DNA of 64,000 bases from positions 9,409-73,408 of the forward strand of contig CAWBDF010000004.1 of the NCBI GenBank assembly GCA_963787485.1. The letters run 5' to 3'. Numbering within the stretch: position 1 is the stretch's first letter; each line of letters opens with the position of its first letter. The notes under the pieces are model-generated. The model was not told the DNA's origin, did not search any database, and worked only from the letters and a program-made list of their open reading frames with translations. A program made the translations under genes and the position numbers. Source of the stretch: Bog-473 sp963787485. GTDB taxonomy: Bacteria; Actinomycetota; Acidimicrobiia; Acidimicrobiales; RAAP-2. This document shows positions 41,800-51,167 of the stretch, one piece after another.

Positions 41800-42549
41800 T
41801 CAGTACTCCTTGGTGAAGCGGAACTTGACCAGCGCCCACAGCGCGCTGAAACCGTCACGCCAAGTGATCTTCTTGCCCTCGTCGGCCTCGCGGCCGGCGT
41901 AGGAGATGGGCACCTCGTAAATCCGGAAGCCGCGCCGCAGGACCTTCGCCGTGATCTCGGGTTCGAAGTCGAAGCGGTTGGACACGACGGTGAGGCCCTC
42001 GAGCACCTCCATGTCGAACAGTTTGTAGCAGGTCTCCATGTCCGAGAGGGTGGAGCTGTACAGCACGTTGGTGACCAACGAGAGCACGCGGTTGCCGATC
42101 CAATGGAGGGGCATCATGTTCTTGCGCTGTCCGGTGAAGCGACTCCCGTACACGACCCTCGCCTTCCCCCGCATGATCGGCTGGAGCAGGCTCGGCCAGT
42201 CTTGAGGGTCGTATTCGAGGTCGGCGTCCTGGATCAGCACGAGGTCACCGCGCGCCTCGGCAAGTCCCGTCCGGATGGCCGCACCCTTGCCCTGGTTGAC
42301 CTGGTGGCGGATGACGCGCACCGTCGAGTCCTCGAGCGCTCCCAGGACCTTGTCGGAGCCATCGCTCGAGCCGTCGTCGACCACAATGATCTGCAGGGTC
42401 ACGGGGAGCTCGACGGCGCGCATCCGTCGGATGACCTCGGCAACGGTCGCGCGCTCGTTGAAGACCGGCACGATCACGGTCAGATTGGAGTAGGTACGCG
42501 ACTGGGGAATGTCCGGCAGCTCCGCCCCTGTCGCGTTGGCCTTCCTCAT
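41800..42549 (-). CDS. family-2 glycosyltransferase (dolichyl-phosphate mannose synthase-like)
   Basis: A 249-residue GT2 with LTVIVPVFNERATVAEVIRR, IIVVDDGSSDGS, NQGKGAAIRTGL, the catalytic QDADLEYDP and VYGSRF. It is the DPMS/ArnC type without membrane helices and ends after the catalytic domain. The product would be polyprenyl-phosphate-linked sugar or a glycan linkage. ATG 42,549 has GGAGG 6 nt before it; the open frame upstream runs to 42,582 but lacks such a site. The gap to the UDP-xylose synthase stop is 13 nt. Confidence 0.9.
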   Translation of the reverse strand: MRKANATGAELPDIPQSRTYSNLTVIVPVFNERATVAEVIRRMRAVELPVTLQIIVVDDGSSDGSDKVLGALEDSTVRVIRHQVNQGKGAAIRTGLAEARGDLVLIQDADLEYDPQDWPSLLQPIMRGKARVVYGSRFTGQRKNMMPLHWIGNRVLSLVTNVLYSSTLSDMETCYKLFDMEVLEGLTVVSNRFDFEPEITAKVLRRGFRIYEVPISYAGREADEGKKITWRDGFSALWALVKFRFTKEY

Positions 42550-42562
42550 GAACCCTCCTGCA

Positions 42563-43504
42563 TCAGCGCACCCGGTCTGCAAAATACGACACCGTGCGTT
42601 CTACTCCGTCCGGGAGGTCGACGCGTGGCTCCCACTGCAGCTCACGACGCGCCAGAGTGATGTCCGGGCAGCGGCGCGTCGGGTCGTCGGTCGGCAAGGG
42701 CAGGTAGGTGACGACCGACGACGATCCCGTGATCTCGAGGACAAGGTGGGCCAGCTCGAGCATCGACCGCTCGTCAGGGTTCCCGATGTTGACCGGGCCG
42801 ACCAGCGTCGAGTCCAGCAACGCCACCAGACCGTCCACCTCGTCGTCGACGTAACAGAAGCTGCGCGTCTGGGTCCCGTCCCCGTAGACCGTGAGAGGCT
42901 CCCCCCGCAGCGCCTGCACGATGAAGTTGGATACGACGCGTCCGTCCCCCGGGGAAAGGCGTGGACCGTAGGTGTTGAAGATCCGGGCGATCCCGACGTT
43001 GACACCGTGTGTCCGATACATCGCCATGGTCAGGCTCTCGGCAAACCGCTTCGCCTCGTCGTAGACGCTACGCGGTCCGACGGGGTCGACGTTGCCGCGG
43101 TACGACTCGACCTGGGGGTGGACTTCGGGGTCCCCGTAGATCTCGCTCGTGCTCGCCATGAGGAACCGGGCGCCGTGGTCCCGGGCCAGCTCGAGCAGCC
43201 TGCGAGTGCCTTCGCTGCCCGTGGCCAGCGTGGCGAGCGGCCGAGCGAGGTACGCCGGAGGAGAGGCCGGCGACGCCAGGTTGCAGACCGCATCGACGGG
43301 CTCGGCGTCGTCGAGTGGGACGTCATCGCTCACGTCGGTCACCACGAGGCGGAACCCGTCATGCCCGAGGAGATGGGCCACGTTCTCCTTCGAACCCGTG
43401 GAGAAGTCATCGAGGCAGACCACGCTGTCCCCGCGTGCCACGAGGCGGTCGCACAGGTGCGATCCGAGGAAACCGGCCCCGCCGGCGACGACCACTCGGT
43501 TCAC
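42563..43504 (-). CDS. UDP-glucuronate decarboxylase (UDP-xylose synthase)-like epimerase
   Basis: A ~313-residue extended SDR with the NAD motif GGAGFLGSHLCDRL, NLASPASPPAY, the variant typical of UDP-xylose synthases, STSEIYGDPEVHPQ, and the catalytic Tyr-x3-Lys in SVYDEAK. Uxs converts UDP-glucuronate to UDP-xylose. The GTG at 43,504 overlaps the UDP-glucose dehydrogenase stop (GTGA), so substrate producer and consumer are translationally coupled. A 4-epimerase cannot be excluded without alignment. Confidence 0.87.
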   Translation of the reverse strand: MNRVVVAGGAGFLGSHLCDRLVARGDSVVCLDDFSTGSKENVAHLLGHDGFRLVVTDVSDDVPLDDAEPVDAVCNLASPASPPAYLARPLATLATGSEGTRRLLELARDHGARFLMASTSEIYGDPEVHPQVESYRGNVDPVGPRSVYDEAKRFAESLTMAMYRTHGVNVGIARIFNTYGPRLSPGDGRVVSNFIVQALRGEPLTVYGDGTQTRSFCYVDDEVDGLVALLDSTLVGPVNIGNPDERSMLELAHLVLEITGSSSVVTYLPLPTDDPTRRCPDITLARRELQWEPRVDLPDGVERTVSYFADRVR

Positions 43505-44829
43505 TGACGCCCGATCCCGGTGTACCCGAAACCCAGGCGACGAAGCGCGGCCGGGTCGAGCAGGTTGCGAGCGTCGACGATAAGGGACTCCTCCATCACC
43601 GCGAGCACCCGGGAGAAGTCCAACCAGCGGAACTGGTCCCACTCGGTGAGCACGACCAGCACCCGGGCACCTGTCGCGGCGTGGTAAGGATCGGCGCACA
43701 GGGTGAGCCCTTGCAAGTCCTCGGGGGTGTCCTCTCCGCCACCAGCCCGAACCGTCGGATCGAAGGCGCGGATCGTCGCGCCGAGCTCGCAGAGGCGATG
43801 GATGATCTGCAGGCTCGGCGAGTCGCGGCGGTCGTCGGTGTTAGCCTTGAACGTGAGACCCCAAGTCGCCACCGTTGCGCCTGAGACCGACCCGCCACAC
43901 GCGGTCTCCACCTTGGACACCACCCGCGACAATTGCTCGTCGTTCGACGCGATCGCACCGGCCAGCAACGAGAAGTCGTACCCCGCCTCCCGCGCGATAT
44001 GGAGGAGCGCCCGCGTGTCCTTCGGCAGGCAGGACCCTCCCCAGCCGGGACCGGGGCGCAAGAACTCGAACCCGATGCGCTTGTCGTAGCCGAGACCGAG
44101 GAGGACGTCTCTCGCGTCGGCGCCCACCTCCTCGCACAGGCCGGCCAGCGCGTTGACGAAACTGAGCTTGGTGGCCAGGAAGGCGTTGGACGCGTACTTG
44201 ATCGTCTCCGACGTCGTGGGGTCGGTCACGATGAGGGGAGCCCCGGTCGGCGCAAACAGCTCACCCACCCGCGCCGCGGCACCCGTGTCTGCGGCACCTA
44301 CCACGATACGGTCGGGGTGCAGACTGTCGTGCACCGCCGTTCCTTCTCGCAAGAACTCGGGGTTTGAAACGACCACGATGTCGGGGCGACCGATCACCTG
44401 CTCGACCATGGTGGCCGAGCCGACCGGCACGGTCGACTTGTTCACGACGATGGTACCGAGCTCGAGGTGTGCTGCCACCTCCTTGGCCGCGCTCTCGACG
44501 TACGACAAGTCGGCCGAGCCGTCCGGGCCCTGGGGGGTCGCTACGCACAGGAACACGAAACCCGCGCCCACCACCGCATCGGCAGCCGAATCGGTGAACG
44601 AGAGATTTCCGCTGGCCACCGCGGCGGCCACCAGGTCGTCCAGGCCGGCTTCGACAATCGGCATTGCTCCCCGCCGGAGGGCCGCCAGACGCTCCGGATC
44701 GCGTTCCGCCAGCGTCACGTGGTGGCCGAAATGGGCCAGCGACGCCGCCGAGGGCAGCCCGACGTACCCGGCTCCGATCACCGCCACCGTTTCGGCGGTA
44801 CGGGCCTGGCGGGACTCGCCGCGCGCCAT
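43501..44829 (-). CDS. ugd: UDP-glucose 6-dehydrogenase
   Basis: A 442-residue UDP-glucose/GDP-mannose dehydrogenase. It has the N-terminal NAD motif VIGAGYVGLP (18-26), the central VNKSTVPVGSA and PEFLREGTAVHD, the catalytic Cys267 in WGGSCLPKD, and the C-terminal GLTFKANTDDRRDSP. It oxidises UDP-glucose to UDP-glucuronate with two NAD+. Its ATG shares one base with the rfbD stop (TGATG), and its stop overlaps the next GTG. Confidence 0.95.
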   Translation of the reverse strand: MARGESRQARTAETVAVIGAGYVGLPSAASLAHFGHHVTLAERDPERLAALRRGAMPIVEAGLDDLVAAAVASGNLSFTDSAADAVVGAGFVFLCVATPQGPDGSADLSYVESAAKEVAAHLELGTIVVNKSTVPVGSATMVEQVIGRPDIVVVSNPEFLREGTAVHDSLHPDRIVVGAADTGAAARVGELFAPTGAPLIVTDPTTSETIKYASNAFLATKLSFVNALAGLCEEVGADARDVLLGLGYDKRIGFEFLRPGPGWGGSCLPKDTRALLHIAREAGYDFSLLAGAIASNDEQLSRVVSKVETACGGSVSGATVATWGLTFKANTDDRRDSPSLQIIHRLCELGATIRAFDPTVRAGGGEDTPEDLQGLTLCADPYHAATGARVLVVLTEWDQFRWLDFSRVLAVMEESLIVDARNLLDPAALRRLGFGYTGIGRQ

Positions 44830-45755
44830 CAGGCGTGGGCCCGCGGAGAGTCTGCGCGCAGGGCACCCACCAACCGGGAGAGGCCGTCACGCCAATCCGG
44901 CAGCGCCGGGAACCCGTGCAGGCGCAGGGCCATGTTGTCGAGCACCGAGAACGCGGGGCGAGGGGCGAGGAGCGGCGGGTCGAGCTCCGCGGTGGAGATG
45001 GGCTGGACGCGCTCGGGGTCGTCCCCCGACTCGGCCAGCACCCCTCGCACGAAACCCCACCACGTGGTGGCGCCCCCGTTCGTGACGTGGAAGATCCCCG
45101 GGCGGCGCCCCAGGCCCAGCGTCACGATGGCCGGTGCCAGGTCTGCCGTGAACGTCGGGGACCCGCGCTGATCGTCGACGAAGTGCAGCTCGCCGTCCCC
45201 GGCGGCCAACCGCAGCGCCGTGACGACCATGTTGGCGCCGTGGGCCCCGCACAACCAGCTGGTGCGCACGATGGTCGCGCCGGGCCGGCATTCGTGCTCG
45301 CCGGCCAGCTTCGATGCGCCGTACACGGACGTCGGGCACGGCGTGTCCCACTCCCGGTAGGGACGGTCGGAGGTACCGTCGAACACGTAGTCGGTCGACA
45401 CGTACACCATGTGCGCGCCGACTTGGGCCGCCGCGTCGGCCACATTGCGGGAGCCGATGGCGTTGACGGCGAAGGCGAGGTCGACCTCCGTCTCGCACAG
45501 GTCGACTGCGGTCAGTGCCCCACCGTGGAGCACCAGATCGGGGCGGAACCACGCGAACACGGAGTGGACGGCGTCGCGATCCTCGACCCGGAGGGTGTCG
45601 ACGTCGGTGGCCAGCACTTCGTGGCGGACACTGGGCCGGGGACCCTCCGGGCCCAGAAGGTCGCACCGGCGTCCGCCGGCGGGCACCTGCCCGGCCAGGG
45701 CGTCCTGAAGGTCGCGCCCGAGCTGCCCGTTCGCCCCGGTGATGAGGATGCGCAT
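44829..45755 (-). CDS. rfbD: dTDP-4-dehydrorhamnose reductase
   Basis: The ~308-residue extended SDR begins MRILITGANGQLGRDL, has VLHGGALTAVDLCE, YVSTDYVFDG, the catalytic YGASK, VRTSWLCG and FHVTNGG. RfbD makes dTDP-L-rhamnose from the 4-keto sugar with NADPH. Only 2 nt separate it from the rfbB stop. An extra GGRRCDLLGPEGPRP insertion follows the first helix. A gene for the epimerase RfbC is not present in this operon. Confidence 0.93.
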   Translation of the reverse strand: MRILITGANGQLGRDLQDALAGQVPAGGRRCDLLGPEGPRPSVRHEVLATDVDTLRVEDRDAVHSVFAWFRPDLVLHGGALTAVDLCETEVDLAFAVNAIGSRNVADAAAQVGAHMVYVSTDYVFDGTSDRPYREWDTPCPTSVYGASKLAGEHECRPGATIVRTSWLCGAHGANMVVTALRLAAGDGELHFVDDQRGSPTFTADLAPAIVTLGLGRRPGIFHVTNGGATTWWGFVRGVLAESGDDPERVQPISTAELDPPLLAPRPAFSVLDNMALRLHGFPALPDWRDGLSRLVGALRADSPRAHA

Positions 45756-45757
45756 GA

Positions 45758-46789
45758 TCAGCGGGGTCCGCCGGCTCCGTTCCCCCAGGCCCCCTCCATC
45801 ACGGGCGCCCTGGCGCGCAACGGCTCCCACCATCCCCGGTGCTCCGCGTACCAGGCCACGGTGTCTGCCAGACCCTGTTCCCAGTCGACCGTGGGAACCC
45901 AGCCCAGCTCGCCCCGCAACTTCGAAGCGTCGAGCACGTAGCGACGGTCGTGACCAGGACGATCGGGGACGATCCGCTTCAGCGACTCCGGCTTGCCCAG
46001 TGCGGTGAGGATGCGGTCCGCCACCTCCATGATGGAGGCCTCGATGCCGCTGCCCACGTGGTACGTCTCGCCCACCCGGCCCCTGGCCAGCACGGCGTCG
46101 ATCGCCGTGCAGTGGTCGAGGACGTGGAGCCACTCACGACGGTTCTCGGTGCTCGCATAGAGCGTCAGCGGCTCATCGTCGAGGGCCAACGCGCAGAAAT
46201 GCGGGATCAGTTTCTCGGGGAACTGGTACGGGCCGTAATTGTTGGCGCAATTGGTGATCGTGACCGGCAAACCGTAGGTCTCGGCGTACGCCCGCACCGC
46301 ATGATCGGCACCGGCCTTCGATGCGTTGTACGGGGTGCGGGGACGGTAGGGGGAGTCCTCCGTGAAGACGTCGGGGGTGTCGAGGGGGAGGTCCCCGTAC
46401 ACCTCGCAGGTCGAGACGTGATGGAAGCGGTCCACCCCAACCTGGCGCGCCGCCTCCAGCATGGTCTGGGTGCCGATGACGTTGGTCCGGAAGAACAGTC
46501 CGGGGTTGAGAACGGCCAACGAATTGTGTGACTCGGCGGCGAAGTGGACGACGGTGTCGATCTCCTCGCTGCGCAGCCCCTTCTCGGCCGCGGCGGGGTC
46601 ACAGATGTCGCCCTGGACGAAGACGATCCGGTCCTCAATGTCGGAAAGGTTGGGTCGGTTGCCGGCGTAGGTCAGCACGTCGTAGACGACGACGTGGTCC
46701 TCTGGGTGCTGCTCGACCCAGTACCGGGCGAAGTTCGACCCGATGAAACCGGCACCTCCCGTGACGAGAAGGCGCATAGCAGCGCTCAT
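45758..46789 (-). CDS. rfbB: dTDP-glucose 4,6-dehydratase
   Basis: The 343-residue product has GGAGFIGSNFARY, VHFAAESHNSLA (family: AAESHVDRS-like), STCEVYGDLP, the catalytic TPYNASKAGAD, ITNCANNYGPYQFPEKLIP and the NREWLHVLDHC segment, all typical of RfbB. It converts dTDP-glucose to dTDP-4-keto-6-deoxyglucose. Its ATG overlaps the birA stop (ATGA), which places it in one transcript with the biotin ligase gene. Confidence 0.94.
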   Translation of the reverse strand: MSAAMRLLVTGGAGFIGSNFARYWVEQHPEDHVVVYDVLTYAGNRPNLSDIEDRIVFVQGDICDPAAAEKGLRSEEIDTVVHFAAESHNSLAVLNPGLFFRTNVIGTQTMLEAARQVGVDRFHHVSTCEVYGDLPLDTPDVFTEDSPYRPRTPYNASKAGADHAVRAYAETYGLPVTITNCANNYGPYQFPEKLIPHFCALALDDEPLTLYASTENRREWLHVLDHCTAIDAVLARGRVGETYHVGSGIEASIMEVADRILTALGKPESLKRIVPDRPGHDRRYVLDASKLRGELGWVPTVDWEQGLADTVAWYAEHRGWWEPLRARAPVMEGAWGNGAGGPR

Positions 46790-47574
46790 ATTACTCGCGG
46801 CCCGCGCGCCCTCCCGGATGGTCGGCGCAAGTGCACCACGTCACCGGCGCTCACGGTGCGGGCGCCCGACGCAGTCTGCACGATCAGCCGGCCGTCGTCG
46901 TCGATCGTCGTGGCCAGCCCGGTGAGAACTTCCCCGGCCAAGGTGACCTGCACCTCGTGTCCCAGCGTGGCGCAGCGATCGCGGATCTCGTCGGCCAGGG
47001 CGAGGCGCCCCTCGGCGTCGTCGAGCCCGATGCGCCGGCGGGTCAGCGCCTGCAGCAGGCAATCGAGGAGCCGCCCCCGGTCGACCGGGCCGGCTTCCCC
47101 ACGGAGGTCGTCCAGGCAGGTCCCGCCGGCATCAGGCGGACCTGGCCAGGCCACGTTGAGGCCGATCCCGACCACCGCCGCGGTGAGGGCCCCGGCGGTG
47201 AACTCCGCCTCTGCCAGGACACCGGCCAGCTTGGCCCTTCCCACGACCAGGTCGTTCGGCCACTTCACCCGGACCTCGACCGCGGCGACCACCTGGCACG
47301 CCTCGGCCGCCGCCAGCGCCATCGCCCCGGTGCACAGGTGCACCTCGCCCGCGGAGCAGGGCGGTCGGAGCAGGACCGAGGCCAAGAGGTTGGCGCCGGG
47401 AGGAGACTCCCAGCGGCGGTCGAGGCGCCCACGCCCCGCCGTCTGATGGTCGGCCACGACGACCAGGCCCTCGCGAGCGCCACGTCGAGCCTGTTCACGC
47501 AGGTAGGAGTTGGTGGAGTCGACTTCGTCGAGCCACTGGACGTCCCAGTCGCCACCCCACATGGCACACACCAT
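46786..47574 (-). CDS. birA: biotin--protein ligase (BirA, class I)
   Basis: About 262 residues, without the N-terminal DNA-binding domain of E. coli BirA, so not a repressor. The biotin-binding signature TAGRGRLDRRWESPPGANL is followed by KWPNDLVVGRAKLAGVLAE and GIGLNVAWPG, then the C-terminal SH3-like domain (GLATTIDDDGRLIV). It attaches biotin to the carboxylase carrier domain. ATG 47,574 or 47,562 (MWGGDWDV) could start it. It is divergent from the biotin-carboxylase gene, its likely substrate, yet heads the sugar operon by an ATGA overlap. Confidence 0.93.
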   Translation of the reverse strand: MVCAMWGGDWDVQWLDEVDSTNSYLREQARRGAREGLVVVADHQTAGRGRLDRRWESPPGANLLASVLLRPPCSAGEVHLCTGAMALAAAEACQVVAAVEVRVKWPNDLVVGRAKLAGVLAEAEFTAGALTAAVVGIGLNVAWPGPPDAGGTCLDDLRGEAGPVDRGRLLDCLLQALTRRRIGLDDAEGRLALADEIRDRCATLGHEVQVTLAGEVLTGLATTIDDDGRLIVQTASGARTVSAGDVVHLRRPSGRARGPRVI

Positions 47575-47634
47575 ACGGCGCGTGCAATTGTGAGGGCCCA
47601 GCTCGGATGGACCAGCTCGGATGAAGAGGTCGGC

Positions 47635-49398
47635 GTGCTCCAGAAGATTCTCATTGCGAACCGCGGCGAGATCGCCGTCCGGGTGATCCGGACGTGTCGG
47701 GAGCTGGGTCTTGCGACGGTGGCCGTCTATTCGAACCTGGACCGCGAGGCGCTGCACGTGCGCATGGCCGACGAGGCCTACGCGCTGGGCGGGGAGACGG
47801 CGGCGGAGAGCTACCTCAATACCGAGGCCATTCTCGATGCCATTGAGAAGAGCGGTGCCGACGGCGTCCATCCGGGTTACGGTTTCTTCTCGGAGAACAC
47901 CGACTTCGCGCGCGCCATCACCAGCCGGGGTGTGACCTTCATCGGACCGCCCCCCGAGGCGATTGAGGTGATGGGCGACAAGATCAGCTCACGGCTGGCC
48001 GCGGAGAGGGCGGGCGTCGCCGGGGTCCCTGGTCGCTCCGAACCGCTCACCTCCCCCGACGAGGTGGTGGCGTTCGGGGAGGAGCACGGCTGGCCCGTGG
48101 CCATCAAGGCCGCCTACGGAGGGGGCGGGCGAGGCATGAAGGTCGTGGCCGGTCCCGAGGACGCCACCGACGCGATGGAGTCGGCGGCCCGCGAAGCCCA
48201 GGCGTACTTCGGACGTCCGGAGATCTACCTCGAGCGGTACCTCTCGTGGCCTCGACATGTCGAGATGCAGGTGCTGGCCGACCAGCAGGGCACCACCCTG
48301 TGGTTGGGCGAGCGCGACTGCTCGGCCCAGCGTCGACACCAGAAGCTCGTCGAGGAGAGCCCGGCGCCCGACTTCCCCGACGAGATTCGCCAGGCCATGG
48401 GCGTCGCCGCCGTCAAAGTCTCTGCAGCCTGCGGCTACGTCAACGCCGGCACCGTCGAGTTCCTCTACCAGGACGGCGAGTTCTTCTTCCTCGAAATGAA
48501 CACTCGGCTCCAGGTGGAGCACCCGGTTACGGAGCTGGTCACCGGGCTCGATCTGGTCGCCTGGCAGATCCGCATCGCCTCGGGCGAGCGGCTCGACTTC
48601 ACCCAGGAGCAGATCGAACGCCGCGGGCACGCCATAGAGGTCCGGATCAACGCCGAGGACCCCAGCGGTGGACGCTTCTCTCCGTCCCCCGGCACGTTGG
48701 GCACGTTCCACCAGCCCGCTGGTCCCGGCGTCAGGCTCGACGCGGGATACGAGTCCGGTGACACCGTGTCGCAGTACTACGACAACCTGATCGCCAAACT
48801 GATCGTGTGGGCCCCCGACCGCGAAGCAGCGCGCCGGCGCATGCTGCGCGCCATCGGGGAGACCCGGATCACCGGGGTGGCGACCACGCTCCCGGCCCAC
48901 GTGGCCATCCTCACCCACGAGGAATTCGCCACCGCCCGGCACTCGACCAGGTGGGTCGAGGAGCGCCTCGACCTCAGCGACCTGGTCGTCGACCATGGCG
49001 CGCCCACGGCGCCCTCCCCCGAAGGCGAGTCCGTGCCGACGGTGTTGCGGGACGTCACCGCGGAGGTCGACGGACGACGGTTCTCGGTCAAGCTCTGGGT
49101 GCCCGACCTGGGCACAGTTGCCGCACCGGGCCGGCCCGCGGGCCGGCCCAAGCGGTCGGCCGCCACGGCGGTCGCGGGCAGCGGGTCGGGCGAGGTGGCG
49201 GTCCCCATGCAGGGCACCATCGTCAAGGTCCTGATCAGCGAGGGCGATGTGGTGGAGGTGGGACAGTCGGTGTGCATCCTCGAGGCCATGAAGATGGAGA
49301 ATGCCGTCGCCGCTGAGAAGGCGGGAGTGGTCAAGGAGGTCAGGGTCAGTGCGGGCGATTCCGTGGGTACCGGCGACATCGTGGCCGTGATCGAGTGA
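47635..49398 (+). CDS. acyl-CoA carboxylase alpha chain (biotin carboxylase + BCCP)
   Basis: The 587-residue protein has the biotin-carboxylase domain (KILIANRGEIAVRVIRTCRE, HPGYGFFSENTDFARA, the glycine-rich loop AYGGGGRGMKVV, FLEMNTRLQVEHPVTE, and NAEDPSGGRFSPSPG), a linker of ~90 residues, and a C-terminal biotinyl domain with Lys553 in EAMKMEN. It is the AccA3 type of actinobacteria and works with separate carboxyltransferase beta chains, not seen here. Acetyl- or propionyl-CoA is the likely substrate. The GTG at 47,635 follows AGAGG; the much longer open frame upstream is antisense to birA. Confidence 0.95.
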   Translation: MLQKILIANRGEIAVRVIRTCRELGLATVAVYSNLDREALHVRMADEAYALGGETAAESYLNTEAILDAIEKSGADGVHPGYGFFSENTDFARAITSRGVTFIGPPPEAIEVMGDKISSRLAAERAGVAGVPGRSEPLTSPDEVVAFGEEHGWPVAIKAAYGGGGRGMKVVAGPEDATDAMESAAREAQAYFGRPEIYLERYLSWPRHVEMQVLADQQGTTLWLGERDCSAQRRHQKLVEESPAPDFPDEIRQAMGVAAVKVSAACGYVNAGTVEFLYQDGEFFFLEMNTRLQVEHPVTELVTGLDLVAWQIRIASGERLDFTQEQIERRGHAIEVRINAEDPSGGRFSPSPGTLGTFHQPAGPGVRLDAGYESGDTVSQYYDNLIAKLIVWAPDREAARRRMLRAIGETRITGVATTLPAHVAILTHEEFATARHSTRWVEERLDLSDLVVDHGAPTAPSPEGESVPTVLRDVTAEVDGRRFSVKLWVPDLGTVAAPGRPAGRPKRSAATAVAGSGSGEVAVPMQGTIVKVLISEGDVVEVGQSVCILEAMKMENAVAAEKAGVVKEVRVSAGDSVGTGDIVAVIE

Positions 49399-49414
49399 CG
49401 GTGGTGGTCGGGTA

Positions 49415-50596
49415 GTGACCGGGAGGCCGGCCGTCGCGTCGTCGGCCAAGGTGGCCGCGGCCGCCGTCGTCGATGACAACCTGGCACGGCTGGTCGCGCT
49501 CAGCCACGCGGTCCACGACACTCCTGAGCTCTGCTTCGAAGAGACCCGCTCCGCGCATGCCGTGGCCGAGTGCCTCAGGTCGGGCGGCCTCCGCGTCGAC
49601 GAGGGAGTGTACGAGCTGCCAACGGCGCTCGAGTCGCGCACCGGTGACGGAGAGCTGGTGGTGGCCCTGTGCGCCGAGTACGACGCGCTCCCCGAAGTGG
49701 GTCATGCGTGTGGCCACAACATCATCGCGGCGACGGCAGTGGGTGCCGGCCTCGCCCTGGCGGCCGTGGCAAACGAGCTCGGTCTGTCCGTGCGGGTGCT
49801 CGGCACGCCAGCCGAGGAGGGCGGGGGCGGCAAGGTCCTGATGCTCGAGCGCGGCGCCTTCGACGGCGTCCACGCCGCCATGATGGTGCACCCCTGGCCC
49901 ACCGAATGGCTCTCCGCCAGCTGTCTGGCCGTGGCGCACTACGAGGTGCGCTATCGCGGCCAGGAGGCTCATGCGTCGGCCTCGCCCTGGGAGGGCGTCA
50001 ACGCCCAGGACGCGCTCACGGTGGCCCAGGTGGCCATCGGACTGCTGCGCCAGCAACTGCCTCCCGGTGACCAGGTGCACGGTGTGGTGACCGAGAGCTC
50101 GCGCGCGGCCAACGTGATTCCCGCAGCGGTGACCGCCCGGTACATGGTCCGGTCCCGCACGGCGGACGGACTGGCCGCGCTCCGGACCCGCGTCGACGCC
50201 TGCTTCGAGGCGGGCGCACTCGCCACCGGCTGCACCGTGACCTATCGGGAGCTGGCCCCGGCCTACACGCACATGGAACCGGACGACGACCTGCTCAGGG
50301 CCTATCGGAGCAACGCCGAGGCGCTCGGCCGGCACTTCGAGGCCGACGACGTCGGTTCGCCTCCCCCAACGCTCTCGACCGACATGGCCAACGTCTCGCT
50401 GGTCGTGCCCACCATCCACCCGTTGATGGGAATCGAATCCGAGGGCGCGGTGAACCACCAGCGCGAGTTCGCCGCGGCCTGCGTCACGACCTCGGCGGAC
50501 GCCGCGGTGCGCGACGGTGCGGTGGCCCTGGCCTGGACGGCGATCGACGCCGCCGCCGACCCCGCGGTGCGTCAGCGGCTCCTGGCTCGGGCCTGA
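49415..50596 (+). CDS. M20-family amidohydrolase (PepT/AbgB-like)
   Basis: A 393-residue metallopeptidase-like hydrolase. It shows SHAVHDTPELCFEE, CAEYDALPEVGHACGHN with the metal-binding Cys-Gly-His, TPAEEGGGGK with the catalytic Glu pair, and the dimerisation domain starting VRYRGQEAHASASPWEG. It belongs to the M20D amidohydrolases that cleave N-acyl amino acids or p-aminobenzoyl-glutamate. It starts 16 nt after the carboxylase stop and is probably cotranscribed. Substrate unknown. Confidence 0.9.
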   Translation: MTGRPAVASSAKVAAAAVVDDNLARLVALSHAVHDTPELCFEETRSAHAVAECLRSGGLRVDEGVYELPTALESRTGDGELVVALCAEYDALPEVGHACGHNIIAATAVGAGLALAAVANELGLSVRVLGTPAEEGGGGKVLMLERGAFDGVHAAMMVHPWPTEWLSASCLAVAHYEVRYRGQEAHASASPWEGVNAQDALTVAQVAIGLLRQQLPPGDQVHGVVTESSRAANVIPAAVTARYMVRSRTADGLAALRTRVDACFEAGALATGCTVTYRELAPAYTHMEPDDDLLRAYRSNAEALGRHFEADDVGSPPPTLSTDMANVSLVVPTIHPLMGIESEGAVNHQREFAAACVTTSADAAVRDGAVALAWTAIDAAADPAVRQRLLARA

Positions 50597-50643
50597 TCCC
50601 GAACACGCCGTGCTCCAAGTGGCGCCCGGTGTTGAGAGCGCCC

Positions 50644-51159
50644 TCAGCGGGCCGCGGACTCTCGTGAACCCGACGAAGACCTGAGGGACACCGTCAGCCG
50701 CTTCAGCTTGGCACGGACCGAGGCCGGAACCTGACGCTGCTCTCCGGGACACAGGTCGACCAGCGCCACCGACTCCAGCGTGTTGAAGGTGTGCACAGTG
50801 GCGGGAAGGTGGGTCTGGCCCTGCACGCTCCGTGCCCCGACGGCCACGTCCACCAGTGCGGCGTCGATCCCCCCGCCACGAAGCAGGAAGGCGCAGAACG
50901 CCGACCCGTCGGTCAGCATGGCCCGGAGGGCGACGTTGCCCTCCTGCTGGACATAGGTGGCCAAGTCGGCGTCCGCCTTGGCGACATCGGTGAGGTATCC
51001 GGCGTCCTGGACCGGAGTCGTCTTCGGGGCGCGCAGCGGTCCCATCGGGTGCACGGCCGTGGCTGCCCCGGACGGGGTGATCCCGCCAGACACGGTGCCC
51101 ACGACGGTCAGCGTGACGAGGACGACGGGGATGGAACACCCGAGCCGCCACCTCCTCAC
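50644..51159 (-). CDS. secreted protein of unknown function (end of phosphoesterase operon)
   Basis: From GTG 51,159 the peptide starts VRRWRLGCSIPVVLVTLTVV and reaches a GAATA-type signal-peptidase site, so it is exported. The mature ~140 residues contain two short helices (DAGYLTDVAKADADLATYVQQEG), a VALRAMLTDGSAFCAFLLRGGG segment with one Cys, and a second Cys in DLCPGEQRQVP; these might form a disulfide. A basic Ser-rich tail ends it. I do not recognise the family. It lies 8 nt after the stop of the previous gene. Longer starts (ATG 51,195) overlap that gene. Confidence 0.6.
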   Translation of the reverse strand: MRRWRLGCSIPVVLVTLTVVGTVSGGITPSGAATAVHPMGPLRAPKTTPVQDAGYLTDVAKADADLATYVQQEGNVALRAMLTDGSAFCAFLLRGGGIDAALVDVAVGARSVQGQTHLPATVHTFNTLESVALVDLCPGEQRQVPASVRAKLKRLTVSLRSSSGSRESAAR

Positions 51160-51167
51160 GAGCGCCT

